This document shows, one piece after another, positions 1 through 10,043 of a DNA stretch of 64,000 bases. The notes under the pieces are model-generated. The model was not told the origin of the DNA. It did no database searches and worked only from the letters and a program-made list of their open reading frames with translations. Both the position numbers and the translations under genes were made by a program. Every line of letters begins with the position of its first letter. Within the stretch, counting starts at the first letter, position 1. The DNA is from Siphonodentalium dalli. Lineage: Eukaryota; Mollusca; Scaphopoda; Gadilida; Siphonodentaliidae. Location: the NCBI GenBank assembly GCA_032622095.1, contig CP136067.1, positions 134,173,990 through 134,237,989 on the forward strand, in the 5' to 3' direction.

Positions 1-535
1 AATATGCATTATGTGGATTAATAACAGAAGATGGTAATCATTTCATAATTATGCTTATATGTTAGCATTGTCGACTGATCGTGTCTGAGCATATCATTAT
101 GTTATAACGGTAAACAAATTTGTCAAAAGTAATTGCAAATTTCATCACAGAATTCATCAATATAAACTCAGCTTTATATTTTGTTCATACCCTTAAAGGG
201 ATACACATGTGTATATACATAGCTATAACATACACTTTGACATCCAATTGATAGGTTATCTTGGATTTGCATATTATAAATGTTTGTTCTTGAGTTTTAA
301 TGTTTGTTATAATGATTAGTTTATATATATAATTAATATATCTTTCTTCCGTCGAAATCTGGTACATTAATTTTTACATACATCAGCATACATACACCCC
401 TAAATGGTAGTTAGTACTGATTAGTATGTTTTAAATAGCCTAGTGGGTCATATGGTTGATATTAAGATTACATGAGCACAGAAACTGAGTGATTTTAAGT
501 GGAGGAAAAAAATTGCATTTTTGGTCATTTACACA
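1..535. other. AT-rich intergenic sequence, no gene seen
   Basis: I see no coding signal, RNA gene or clear repeat here. Short open frames exist on both strands, but they are AT-rich with no recognisable motif. Confidence 0.5.
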
Positions 536-625
536 TTTTTTCCGGGTCCAAATGACCCACCCACCCCCGCCCTGTGTACGGAATTTTTGTGCGCGACCCC
601 CCCCCCCCTGGACTCCTCAGTGATT
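536..625 (+). repeat. Dispersed CCCACCC/poly-C repeat fragment
   Basis: A CCCACCCACCC block is followed by a short spacer with GGAATTTTT and then a run of about 13 C before CTGGACT. The same order (CCCACCC block, GGAATTTTT, CGA plus poly-C, CTG..GGAC) recurs at 23095-23180 and, inverted, at 21826-21920, both inside the foldback element at 21293-24063. I infer a solo fragment of that repeat family. The complementary strand is rich enough in G runs for a possible G-quadruplex. Confidence 0.55.
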
Positions 626-639
626 ATATTACGCCCCTT

Positions 640-2010
640 CGCTATAGTTTTGTAAGTGATTCTATCACTTAAACTCCTCCTTTTATATGTTGCCTTTATC
701 TTATAGGTCTTCCAATAAAAAGATGGCTCATCCTTTTCGCATTTTATATATGGAATGTTCTGGAAGTTTATCTATCCACGCATGGAGGTGATGAAATTGA
801 GTGGCATTATTTCAATGGAAAAAAATATTAAAAGATTTCGAATATTCTCGAAGAAATGCTTTCATTCACAACCACGGCCTTAATACTACATAATTTCCAT
901 TAGGGAGAACGCTTTTAGTATCTACCATAGTTATGCAATTGAAGCACATGCACGCTATATATAAGAGATGACCATTGGATTTTGTGTTAGGTTGACCAAA
1001 GTTTAAAACTTTTTATAACTTCCTCTTTTGAAAGTCGATTTCTTCGTGCCCAATTACGTTCATACAGAGCGTAATTCGAACTCCAATCATGCCAATATGG
1101 GCGTATTTGGGTTTTTGAAATACGGTCAAAGATATCTGGCTATCACAGCCTACTATTAATGACATCCTGGTGAGATCTAATTTTATGTCTTATCCCTCAG
1201 CCATTTGAAGCTGCCCTATTACCATTAATGGATAAAAATGTACAACTGAGACATATGTGCGATATGGCAATTATTTAATGAGAACTACCGACCATAGTAA
1301 ATACCACTTTATATGATAAACAAATACGGGCTAGTGGCTCTACTCTAAACTTGTCACCGCTGCCGTGGGTGTACCACGCCACATAGGTCCGAAATGGCAA
1401 AGCCAAACAAAAAGCATACCCATCAGTCATTGGCAGGGAGGAATGTCCATCGAGTACATGGACTAAGGGGTGCGAGGGTGATAAAAAACCAAGACATGAC
1501 CGGCTGTAACAGCAAACGCTAAATGAATAGAAGTTTCGGTCACGCCTCCACGAAGACGACTACTCAAGCTAGACTGCCCGCACTCCTCGCGCGGTCAGAG
1601 AGTTCACTTGACCTATACACACTGCAATACAGCTGATCGCCGTCAGATAAATGTACGGCTTAAGATCGAACGTCCATACAAATATTTTCCTTTGTAAAGT
1701 TTATTATTTGCTCGTATATAAAACGTAAACATGTTGTTGTTATGGTGTCAAATAGGACAGGGCACCTTTAAGATGATATTCGTTTCTGGATTGGTTAACT
1801 TCGTCTCAATATAACCTAATATATAGTTTTGACACGTCGACGTCCATAATTGATCTACTCGTGTGGACCACATGGACCCTGTACAAGTGTACTTGACTTG
1901 AAAGTAGACCGGAAATAAACACTGAATCATTTTCGCTTTTATGTCGTTCGTTTGTCGCATCTTCAAACTGAGTCAAATAGTATTATCACTTCAAGTGTCC
2001 ATCTCTCGTC
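640..2010. other. Intergenic sequence before the peptide genes
   Basis: No protein family, RNA gene or internal repeat could be recognised in this 1.4-kb stretch. It ends at the presumed promoter of the first peptide gene. Confidence 0.5.
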
Positions 2011-2012
2011 CA

Positions 2013-2019
2013 TATAAAT
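2013..2019 (+). promoter_or_regulatory. TATA-like box of six-Cys peptide gene 1
   Basis: TATAAAT lies 83 bp before the ATG at 2096. If it works as a TATA box, transcription would begin near 2042-2050 and leave a 5' UTR of about 50 nt. The position is similar in the four-Cys peptide gene (TATATAA 88 bp before its ATG). No 5' transcript data are available here. Confidence 0.5.
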
Positions 2020-2095
2020 TACAGTGTTATACGACACACCGACACTGTAAATGTAATGGTCAAAACAGCCAGCAGTTTCATTCAGCTTCAACGTC

Positions 2096-2338
2096 ATGTT
2101 TGAATCACGGATAATGTTTGCCTTGATTGTACTGGTGTTCTCACTCTATTCATCACGCGACCGCGGCTGTCATGGTATGGGACGAGAGTTACCACCTATC
2201 GGACCACCTTTACCACCACAGGGGCACGACAGGCCGGGAGGTAAAGCGAATTTATGTCGAAGGATTTGCTATAGATACTGCAAACCAAAGGAAGGTTTGA
2301 TGTGTAGTTTCAAATGTCGGGTACTCTGTCGGCGCTAG
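2096..2338 (+). CDS. Secreted six-cysteine cationic hairpin peptide precursor, paralogue 1
   Basis: 80 residues. Residues 1-27 look like a signal peptide: MFESRI, a hydrophobic core (FALIVLVFSLY), then SSRDRGCHG, where Cys at -3 and Gly at -1 suit signal peptidase after residue 27. Residues 28-49 are Pro/Gly-rich with no Cys. The C-terminal part has exactly six Cys in the symmetric pattern C-x3-C-x3-C-x7-C-x3-C-x3-C, with about ten Arg/Lys against one Glu, and ends in Arg-Arg. Inferred role: extracellular antimicrobial or host-defence peptide. Cys at i, i+4 and i+8 lie on one face of a beta strand, so a three-rung ladder is possible; a helical hairpin fits the spacing too. No intron is needed. 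The start is chosen because MF..RI is shared with the paralogue 0.5 kb downstream; an internal Met at 7 is the alternative. I do not recognise a named family. Confidence 0.72.
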   Translation: MFESRIMFALIVLVFSLYSSRDRGCHGMGRELPPIGPPLPPQGHDRPGGKANLCRRICYRYCKPKEGLMCSFKCRVLCRR

Positions 2339-2795
2339 TAGAGTTGGTCTGGGTTCTGGGCTAACGCAGCACGAAACCCGTAACAGTGTACTTAGTAAGA
2401 TTTGTGTCGACTCCCGCTTCGAAGGTTTATTTAGATAGATATACAAGATTGAACTAAACTGAATACATAACATGCAAGTAAAAGTAAAGATTTTGCTGAG
2501 CTTAATTGGAGCACTCGAAGTGTTAACGCCAGATTAATCAACCAAATTTCATCTTACACGGCGGCTAACATTTAAAAAGCGATATAGTTGCGCCGCGAAG
2601 CTGCGTCACACCGACTTCTAGGAATTGTGCTTGACTATAGACTGGATAGGAAGTGATCACTAGGTTTATGTGCACTTATATCACGAGACACAACAAATAC
2701 TCCACACACTAACACGTCGCATCTTCGTGGTGTGAATTAGTACTATTCCATGTGAAAAAAAGTCGTGTTTCAAAAAGTGAAGTAATAGCGACTAC
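2339..2795. other. Spacer between the two six-Cys peptide genes
   Basis: 3' UTR of the first gene and upstream region of the second. Both genes carry ACAGTGTAC within about 100 nt after their stop codons (near 2382-2390 and 3152-3160). This shared tag suggests that the duplicated unit extended past the stop. No canonical AATAAA is seen close to the first stop. Confidence 0.45.
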
Positions 2796-2797
2796 AT

Positions 2798-2804
2798 TAT
2801 ATCT
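2798..2804 (+). promoter_or_regulatory. Possible degenerate TATA box of six-Cys peptide gene 2
   Basis: TTATATC lies 68 bp before the ATG at 2866, about where the TATA-like box sits in the upstream paralogue. The match is weak. CTACAG at 2808-2813 could alternatively be a 3' splice site for an upstream non-coding exon. Confidence 0.25.
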
Positions 2805-2865
2805 CATCTACAGGAGTTATTTTCCATTAGTTAAACTGAACTATAGTTACTTGCCTCAAATAGCC

Positions 2866-3090
2866 ATGTTTGGACCACGGATTACATTTGTTCTGATAGT
2901 GCTGGTTTTCTCAATGGGTCCATCGCGAGACTGGGGATGTCATGCTATCGGACCAAAGAAACCGTTGTTACCACCCCGGCCCAGTCAAATGAATAAACAG
3001 ACTTTATGTCGGAGAATTTGCCAGATCTTCTGCGGACCCAATGCAAGGTTTAAGTGTGGTTTCAGATGCCGTATATTCTGTGGGCGCTAA
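2866..3090 (+). CDS. Secreted six-cysteine cationic hairpin peptide precursor, paralogue 2
   Basis: 74 residues, tandem paralogue of the gene at 2096. The signal region is closely conserved (18 of the first 27 residues by my alignment, including the hydrophobic core and SRD.GCH). It ends in CHA, a good signal peptidase site. A Pro/Lys-rich linker follows (IGPKKPLLPPRP). The core has the same C-x3-C-x3-C-x7-C-x3-C-x3-C spacing. Outside the cysteines the core has diverged; about 14 of the last 28 residues are identical, shared residues including LCRRIC and one Pro in the loop. Aromatic and Arg residues alternate. The C-terminus is Cys-Gly-Arg: removal of Arg would leave a Gly for C-terminal amidation, an option the first paralogue (Cys-Arg-Arg) lacks. 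The frame stays open back to 2752, but the start at 2866 is chosen from alignment with the paralogue and signal peptide position. Function inferred: secreted defence peptide. Confidence 0.72.
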   Translation: MFGPRITFVLIVLVFSMGPSRDWGCHAIGPKKPLLPPRPSQMNKQTLCRRICQIFCGPNARFKCGFRCRIFCGR

Positions 3091-5240
3091 TAGGTAGACA
3101 TCACCGGTGCATGCATTGTAGGATTTCGACCAACACGACACGCGAACATATGACAGTGTACGTGCACTCTATACGGAGCGTGGTGAAAACATTCATTTAT
3201 CATTGAAATTTTGTGGAGTTAATAGAGGTGCTATCAAGATTCTCTCAGGATATCCGATGGTTAACTCACAATTCGCTTGCAGTTCTGGCTGATTGCAGTG
3301 TCCTTTCCTGAATGTCGACATCATATTCTGGAAATACGATCATTCGGTGGTGTTAATATTGTTTCCATACCATAATACACCAAACAATGTGATCATCGAT
3401 AATGTTACTATTGTTACCATACCACAAGGACACCAGACCATGTGATCAGTCGTATAGTCAATAATAATAAAGAGCCATGCATGGTGTTCACATTTTGCAC
3501 ATTTTTTAGTTTCTTTTAGAAAGTTAGGACTCATCTGGCCATAACTTGTGATATAACTCGACAATTTCAAGTCGCAAACGATGCGCATGTATTGTGGGTT
3601 ACAGTTTCTGTGATTTTTCGGAGCAAAGGGCTGGAAAAATATCGATCAACGCATTCTTCTGTAAAGTTACTTACTCCGGACTGACTTAAAATGTATATGA
3701 TCAATTAACGGTAAATATACAGGACTTTCGTTCGTTATTTTATGAAACACTGATTTGTGAAAGGACTAATGTCCATAAATATGACGTCTGTAAGTGCTGT
3801 AGGTTTACCGACCAAGACAATGTGGAATAATATTCAGGTTCCGAATTATGCACTTTGTGATAAAAAGTACATGTAGGTATGGTAAATAACATTTTAGCCC
3901 CGTTTTTTAGTTTACATGGAGCTTCTTGTTCAGAACAATTATACCACTCTCTGGTATGACTAACTTGAATTTGATAATTTGTTGTTTATAATTCAGTACA
4001 GTGGCAGTCTATGTGACTGTATCGAATTCATTATACTTCGAGGAATACATCAAATTACAGAACTATTATGCTGAACAAATAGCCATATAAACGTGGACAA
4101 CGGGGTTAATCGCTCCCAAAATTACGCCCCAAAACATATAATGTATCTGGCGTATACCTGCATGTACATTCTCGAAAAGTGAACTGAAGTAAAAGATGGC
4201 ATCTGGTCTCACTTATTATGCGCAGCTTTGTCTAGTGATCAAACCGCCAAGTAACGTGTGACATTTCCGGAGATATGCGTGATACATGCACAGATTATCC
4301 ATGGATGCATCATGCATTTCATCAAATTTACAACAAGATAGACTTATGACATTCAACAGTTGCTCGATAAAGCGAGAACCGAGAAAGCTGCTATCAAACA
4401 TACCAAAGACATTGAACATTCACAAGATGCCAACTACGTGCCACAAAATCAGAAACAAATCTAACCAAACCCCAAGATAAAACACCAACCTACATCGAAG
4501 TATCAACAGCATCAACGCTGTGGTTTATGCGGTGACAATTACCCATACCAGTGTGGTACAAGAAAACCATAGTCAGAAATGGTAACGCGCTCAAGATCAT
4601 ATAGTATATACCCATGATTGTAATTATAGAATATAAAATATATTGGTTTCGCGGATGACCAACTCAGAATTCCGTTAAAATAACAATAACAACCGGCACC
4701 CAATTAACGAACCGGCGGCCGACTCCGCCGTCTCCGACCACAACCCCCAGTGGGCTGGAGAACGAAAACAGTATATACAAAGTTGAAATATAAGACTTAC
4801 AAATTATCTTTTTCATTTCTTTTATTTGTAATTGACATAGCTTATCACAAACCAAAAATTAACAGTATTGACATAACGTTAATTGACGACAATAAACGAA
4901 ATTGAAATTCCCAACTACACCTTTTACTGGACTCGGCCTCCGGCTCGCAGTTCGACTTTTGATCATCCCAAAATTTCCCATTCTATAAATAAAACACCCA
5001 TGTTAATGTCAGCGCCCACAGCTATCTAGAATATATGGGGCAGTATACACCCGAAGGCGCTAATAACAGTTTGTCCTGGATGTGATCAACAGTGTGAAAG
5101 GACCGATCACATGACCGATCACATGACCGATACCGTGATGAAAACCAACTAAGACACAACTGACACTGTGATCGCACTCATAATCACATGTTTATAAATA
5201 TCAACGCAATGTGTAGGAAAACATGCAAGTCCAAAACATA
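3091..5240. other. Intergenic sequence
   Basis: No gene is supported in this 2.1-kb stretch. A short direct repeat of ACCGATCACATG occurs at about 5101-5125. The other open frames are short and have no recognisable motif. Confidence 0.45.
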
Positions 5241-5247
5241 AACATAC

Positions 5248-5450
5248 GCTGTGTTTCCCCTTTAAACAGGGCCAAAACAATTGAGGCTAAGGGCGTGTTT
5301 CCATTGTATTGTATTTTTCCATTTTATTTTCAACGAGGTCTTGCCCACAACCAAATAACTGTATTTTCGTTAAAACAGAGAGTACCGGGTAACTAATAAC
5401 ATGGAAGAGGGTTGACATGTTTGGACATGGTCCGATAAGGGAAACACAGC
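5248..5450. mobile_element. Candidate 203-bp MITE with 12-bp inverted ends
   Basis: The segment begins GCTGTGTTTCCC and ends GGGAAACACAGC, a perfect 12-bp inverted pair. A second GTGTTTCC lies inside, near the left end. No convincing target duplication is visible in the flanks and no coding capacity is present. It may be a non-autonomous DNA transposon, but inverted ends of this length could also arise by chance in a search this wide. Confidence 0.4.
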
Positions 5451-5579
5451 TTCAATTGAGTTTTGGCCTAAATACTAGTCGGCGGTGAATAACATGTAAG
5501 ACAATCTGCGACCACCGATTTGCTTACTTGACTTGATTCAAAATAAGCAAGTCAAGATTGACGCTCGTATTTACTACGA

Positions 5580-5906
5580 ATGGAAACATCTACACCCAAG
5601 TGCATGGTATATCGAGAATCAGGAATATATCATATCTCTATACATATAAAGGCAAGAAAGCTCACGTTTTGTGCGTTATGTCACTTGGAATATGACGACG
5701 TGGTAACACACGCTATGATTTATTGTATTCACCATATATTGTGCTCTCGTCGTAATGACATGTGGTACCAAACGATTGACACATTTGGATTACTGTTCTA
5801 TCTTTGGGTGGATGAGCTTGACGATGATGAACTTGTTATGATTCACGTTACAAAACTGCCGTCTGAATTATGTTCTGTCAATGAAGACCCTATGTTTTTC
5901 GTATAA
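5580..5906 (+). pseudogene. Possible LINE ORF2 C-terminal remnant (zinc knuckle)
   Basis: 108-codon open frame. Residues about 31-49 contain C-x2-C-x9-H-x4-C (CALCHLEYDDVVTHAMIYC), the kind of Cys/His knuckle found after the reverse transcriptase of many non-LTR retrotransposons, where an acidic stretch lies between the Cys pair and the His. A basic Cys-Ser-Arg-Arg-Asn and an acidic helix-like segment (VDELDDDEL) follow, also like those C-termini. No reverse transcriptase or endonuclease motif is recognisable upstream, where this frame soon meets a stop. If the assignment is right, this is a 5'-truncated dead copy. It could also be a chance frame, so the call is tentative. Confidence 0.35.
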
Positions 5907-6585
5907 TTTATTGTTCACCATACCCACATACTAGGGCTATCACACAGAATGCTGTCAAGTCTTCATTCTGAGTAATCTCCAAACGTATCAACGAAAATCC
6001 AGTTATTAACTGATCATCACAGAAAAATCAAAATTCATTGTTCTGATCAAAAATGCAAAAGAAATAAGTTTTCATTCCCAATTAAGTTATATATTACCCC
6101 AGCATACAGACGAAAGACGAATTACGCTGATACATATACTATGTTTTGTAGAAATTGTATCCCTGTATATTGTAGTCTGTCGGTGTAGACATCACCACTC
6201 GTCCATGCGGATGTGATGTTACCGGTGTGAATGTAACAATATATGGCGTCCAGTCGCAGTTGTGTGCGCTTTTGTATTCTTTGAACTTATGCGTTGTGGT
6301 ACATTAATTGTATATGAACAGTAAACGACACAATACTAACGTTTGAACAATATTCCAAAATCTAACTGATTGCCGCCTGTAAATTAGCAAATGCGAGTGT
6401 AAGCATTTATCCTGTGTACCTTTCGCATTTTATCCGCATTATGTAAATATGTTCAGGTTGAAAGTTATGTTCGCGTGCCTGTGTTTGTCTGCCTACATTG
6501 TCCGCATGTCGGTATGTCTGATTGCATATATGAATTTATATCTGCCTGTGAGTAAGGTTACTTAATAATTGTACCCAACCATTTT
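5907..6585. other. Intergenic sequence
   Basis: No gene or repeat recognised. Confidence 0.45.
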
Positions 6586-6587
6586 TT

Positions 6588-6676
6588 CTTACATTCTTTA
6601 ACAATTTAAAAAAAAATTCTTACATTTTTTAACAATTTTAATAATATTTTTCTACATTCTTTGACAATTTTATCAT
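6588..6676. repeat. Short AT-rich tandem repeat, about 31 bp x 3
   Basis: Three imperfect copies of a TTACATTCTTTAACAATTT-like unit begin near 6589, 6620 and 6652. Confidence 0.6.
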
Positions 6677-6691
6677 TTTTAATATGTTAAT

Positions 6692-6758
6692 CCAATGCAT
6701 TCTTTTATATATGCGAGGCGACCTATGGTCGACTCGCATATATAAGAGAATGCATTGG
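6692..6758. repeat. 67-bp near-perfect inverted repeat
   Basis: Two 32-bp arms match at 30 of 32 positions and enclose a 3-nt loop (TAT). Each arm runs from CCAATGCATTCT at the outer end through TATATATGCGAG to .CGACC at the loop. It would form a long hairpin or cruciform. It may be a very short foldback MITE, a hairpin RNA source or a replication artefact; the sequence alone does not decide. Confidence 0.75.
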
Positions 6759-6954
6759 CACAGGGCCGTTCTGATCGACATCCGCTGTAAACACTTACCA
6801 AAACAATATCACGAGCAACCGGGTAATGACAAAATCATAGTATTGCTTCAAAGTGAAGACAGAATCACATTGAAACATCTTGCCATAATCACGAAATTAG
6901 GATTGATTAAACTAAACGACAAGCATAGTGAATGGCAAAGACAACGACTGTGAC

Positions 6955-7335
6955 GGAGATGATGACGACGATAATGGAGATGATCATGATGACAATGGCA
7001 TGCAACCGCGATAACGTTGATCGCAACGGGGTGACGAGTCTATGACGATGACTATGGCGATGACGAGGATGATTATGATGTTGATGACGACGTTGATGAT
7101 GATGATATGATGATGTTGATGATGACGACGATAATGACTATATGTATGAGATGATGATGTTGATACATGGCGATGACGGCGTTGATGATGATGGTCGTAA
7201 TGATGATTATTATTATTATGACGACGATGATGATAGTGGTGGTGGTGGTGTTGACGACGACGATGATGATGACGATAGTGATGATGATGATGAATGTGAT
7301 GATGATGACGACGGTGATGGCGACAAAGACGACGA
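6955..7335. repeat. (GAT/GAC)n imperfect microsatellite
   Basis: About 380 bp built mainly of GAT, GAC and related triplets on the + strand. This gives an artificial poly-Asp frame on one strand and poly-His/Ile frames on the other. I do not read these as genes. Confidence 0.85.
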
Positions 7336-7344
7336 TGAGTGCCA

Positions 7345-8295
7345 TTTAGAGACCACCACCGCAAAACTCAATGGTCATACTGAATATTGTGTACATAGCT
7401 CTGTACATACGTTTCCACTCTTTATTGCTAAAATTATGATTGAGTGTAAAGCAATTCACCAACAAAAAGATCCACCACACATTCTTACAACAACTTTTGC
7501 CAAATTAAACTTCATCTTGTATATATTTCTGCCATCTTGTTAGTATTCATTTATACCATCATTGGCTATGCTACTGTGTGTATAACACCTGTTTTGTAAA
7601 TTTCATCTTTACACCCTACTGTGGGTATAACGATTCCTACTATTGGTATACATTTCTACTGTTGTGTAAATGTTTCAACGGCACTTTATGTGTTAAAAGT
7701 TTATACCCATAGTAGGACGACCCGTCATTTGACCTCTGGTGACCTCGCTGTCGAAATTGAGCACAATTTTTCGTCACGCCCGCTTCGCGAAGTAAATACA
7801 CAATTTTTCCGACTCAAAACACACTGAAATGCGATAAGTGGTCTAAACACAGAGATATATACTATCCAATTCCATTTACTGGGTTTACTTGTCAAAAAAT
7901 GACACATTAAAGTTAGTTTAAAGATGTTTTATGCTAGGTGCATACACCGACAAAGTACACGTTTTATACAGGTCGGCGATAGCTGTTGAAAATGTAAACA
8001 AAACAAACGCACGTGTTCGTCTGCTTTCCGTGTTTAATGCGAACGACGGCTTACATTTTGACAACAGCGTATAGATTGTTAATGGTATCTGCAATGTGGG
8101 AAATCTGAATGTGTGTTCACATCAGCTGACTGATGCCCAAGAAAGTGGCGGATCACCGAATTTCCTAGAAATATGTATCACTACGCGTGACCCACATTCA
8201 TGACAGCTTAACATATTTGGGTCACTCGGTGCACATACATGTTAACAGTCACCAACAGAGTAGCAATACATTTACGAAGGACCGAAGAATAATAA
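7345..8295. other. Intergenic sequence with ACCC.TA.TGGGTATA-like fragments
   Basis: No gene recognised. Around 7555-7720 there are several CTACTGTGGGTATA or TATACCCATAGTAG fragments, which resemble the ends of the hairpin element at 8298-8466 (ACACCCATAGTAG) and suggest decayed relatives. Confidence 0.4.
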
Positions 8296-8297
8296 TT

Positions 8298-8466
8298 ATG
8301 GTATAAACAAAATACACCCATAGTAGCCGAGAATTAAAAATATTCACCACTCGTTGAATTGTGGTTTTAACCACTCGTCAAAGGCTCGTGGTTAAAACCA
8401 CAATACCACTCGTGGTGAAAATTTGTTATTCTCGGCTACTATGGGTGTATTCTATATGTATACCAT
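8298..8466. mobile_element. 169-bp hairpin MITE
   Basis: Outer ends ATGGTATA/TATACCAT, then a perfect 24-bp inner pair starting AATACACCCATAGTAGCCGA (8311) and ending at 8451. The centre is also self-complementary, with repeated ACCACTCG and GTGGTTTTAACCAC. Almost the whole element folds back on itself. No coding capacity. The target duplication is not clear. Confidence 0.65.
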
Positions 8467-8719
8467 TGTATTAAGGAACGGGACATACATGTTTGCAATT
8501 GGATTGCTCCCCGATCTCGTTATAATGAATGTACATGAAGACTAAACTATGTTTTAAATACAAGTTAGAACGAATACTAATATATAATCGCCTCTTGGTC
8601 CGATCTGACACATAGTCGATTCGACTATTATAGTTACTGTACATGTATATAGTTGTACCTCTTGAACTTGATAAACGAGGCACAACTCAAATGATCAAGA
8701 TTGCTGAAGCATGGGGTTA

Positions 8720-9250
8720 CCAATTGTAATATGAATCGTACGTGACACGTAGTAGAGCAACCACATATGCTGTGCCTCAGGTTTGCCTTTTATCGGCGAC
8801 ATAGCGCTAAGAATAATTTGTGTAACATCACGCAGTGATCACGACGGAGATGACATGCCAACTTGACAAGATGTGTCGTGGATTGTGCAGCATTGTCTAG
8901 ATTCTGGCCCAAAAATCCAAAATGACGTCAGAAACCGTGTCATGGCGTCTTTATTTTTCGTTTTCATTAAGCTAACCAAAACAATTGGTCTAATTGAAAT
9001 TAATAGACCTAAATCACACGTGAATTCTTTACTTCGTAAGTTGTGAATTAATTACTTTCATTTCTATCGCGATGCTTCATTCCCAATTCCGCGTTTTTTG
9101 TTGTTGCAGACTCTACACTATTGCTAACCGGAAGTCACATGATAATTTCTCCAAAATCCATACCCGCGATCTAAAAAATCACTGATGGATATAGAAACAA
9201 TATATGACGTCATTCACCTGCCTTATGTATAAGCACCCTTGGTTGAATGC
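8720..9250 (-). repeat. Dispersed repeat family R1, copy 1 (inverted)
   Basis: Read on the minus strand this segment matches 14431-15562: it starts CAACCAAGGGTGCTTATA, passes through AATGACGTCAT, ATATCCATCAGTGATTTTT and CGGAAGTCAC-like sequence, and ends near a CGATTCATATTA box. It is about 530 bp. No inverted ends and no coding frame shared between copies were seen, so it may be a SINE-like or non-autonomous element. Confidence 0.65.
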
Positions 9251-9526
9251 AAGTAAATGTTTCCATGCGAATAATCATAAACACATCGTGAGAGTCTTTT
9301 ATCAGTTAACTGAGTCGAGTCACACTTATCTATGAACGGATCTCCGCAGCGAACAGTAAATGCCATCGAAAATGACATAACTATGTGTTTACTATATGTT
9401 TATGCGTCAACTTGACTGGTGTAAGTTGTTGCACAACACACAATCTTAAGTGCGTACAGTTGAGTCACGGTCAAAATATTGCAATACGTTTGTATATAAG
9501 GGGATTCGCCATGTAAATTTGATTAA

Positions 9527-10039
9527 AGATACGGGCGGTGTTGGCGGTGGGTATGCTGCTAAAAATTGTCAAAACCGCCATAAAAACAGAAAGAATAGTA
9601 ATTTATAGGCAAACTTGTTCTTATACCAATCAGAAATATGGCATAACGGTATGTTATTGTCAATGTTTTTTCCTCTGTTATGTAAACAAAAGCAAAACAA
9701 GTTTCAGAATCTGGCTTTTGTTTAGATTCGGATATGGTAAACATAAAGAGCGTTATTTGTTATCGTTTTCCTGATATGGAAATAATAAAGAGCGTTTGTA
9801 TAATTTATGTGTGGTTAACCAATATAATTGCGCAGTGTTATCTAAACAGAAGCTGAACTTCTGTAACACGTCGAGTACTCTCTTCTGTACGTACACCACC
9901 GTGCGTCTTGACGACAATATACTATTTACGTGCTGATTATGTTTGGCATATGACCAAAACTATATATATTTTTAAATTCCTTCTGTTGATGGCGATTTGA
10001 TCAAATATGAATAGTTCTGCAACGAACGCCGCCCTGCCT
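9527..10039 (+). mobile_element. Solo MITE of family A, TTAA-flanked
   Basis: 513 bp, flanked by TTAA at 9523-9526 and 10040-10043. The left end AGATACGGGCGGTGTTGG and the inverted right end AGGCAGGGCGGCGTTCG are imperfect terminal inverted repeats. Along its length it matches the MITE portion of the satellite at 32-63 kb, including two AAGAGCGTT boxes and an ACAGAAG/CTTCTGT stem. It has no coding capacity. TTAA target duplication is the signature of the piggyBac superfamily (Sola3 also uses TTAA). This is probably a dispersed relative of the copy that seeded the array. Confidence 0.8.
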
Positions 10040-10043
10040 TTAA

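Noticed and set aside
6684-6953. 89-codon frame
   Set aside because: It begins in the 67-bp inverted repeat and shows no recognisable motif.
7142-7543. 133-codon Asp-rich frame and antisense His/Ile-rich frames
   Set aside because: They are readings of the (GAT/GAC)n microsatellite.
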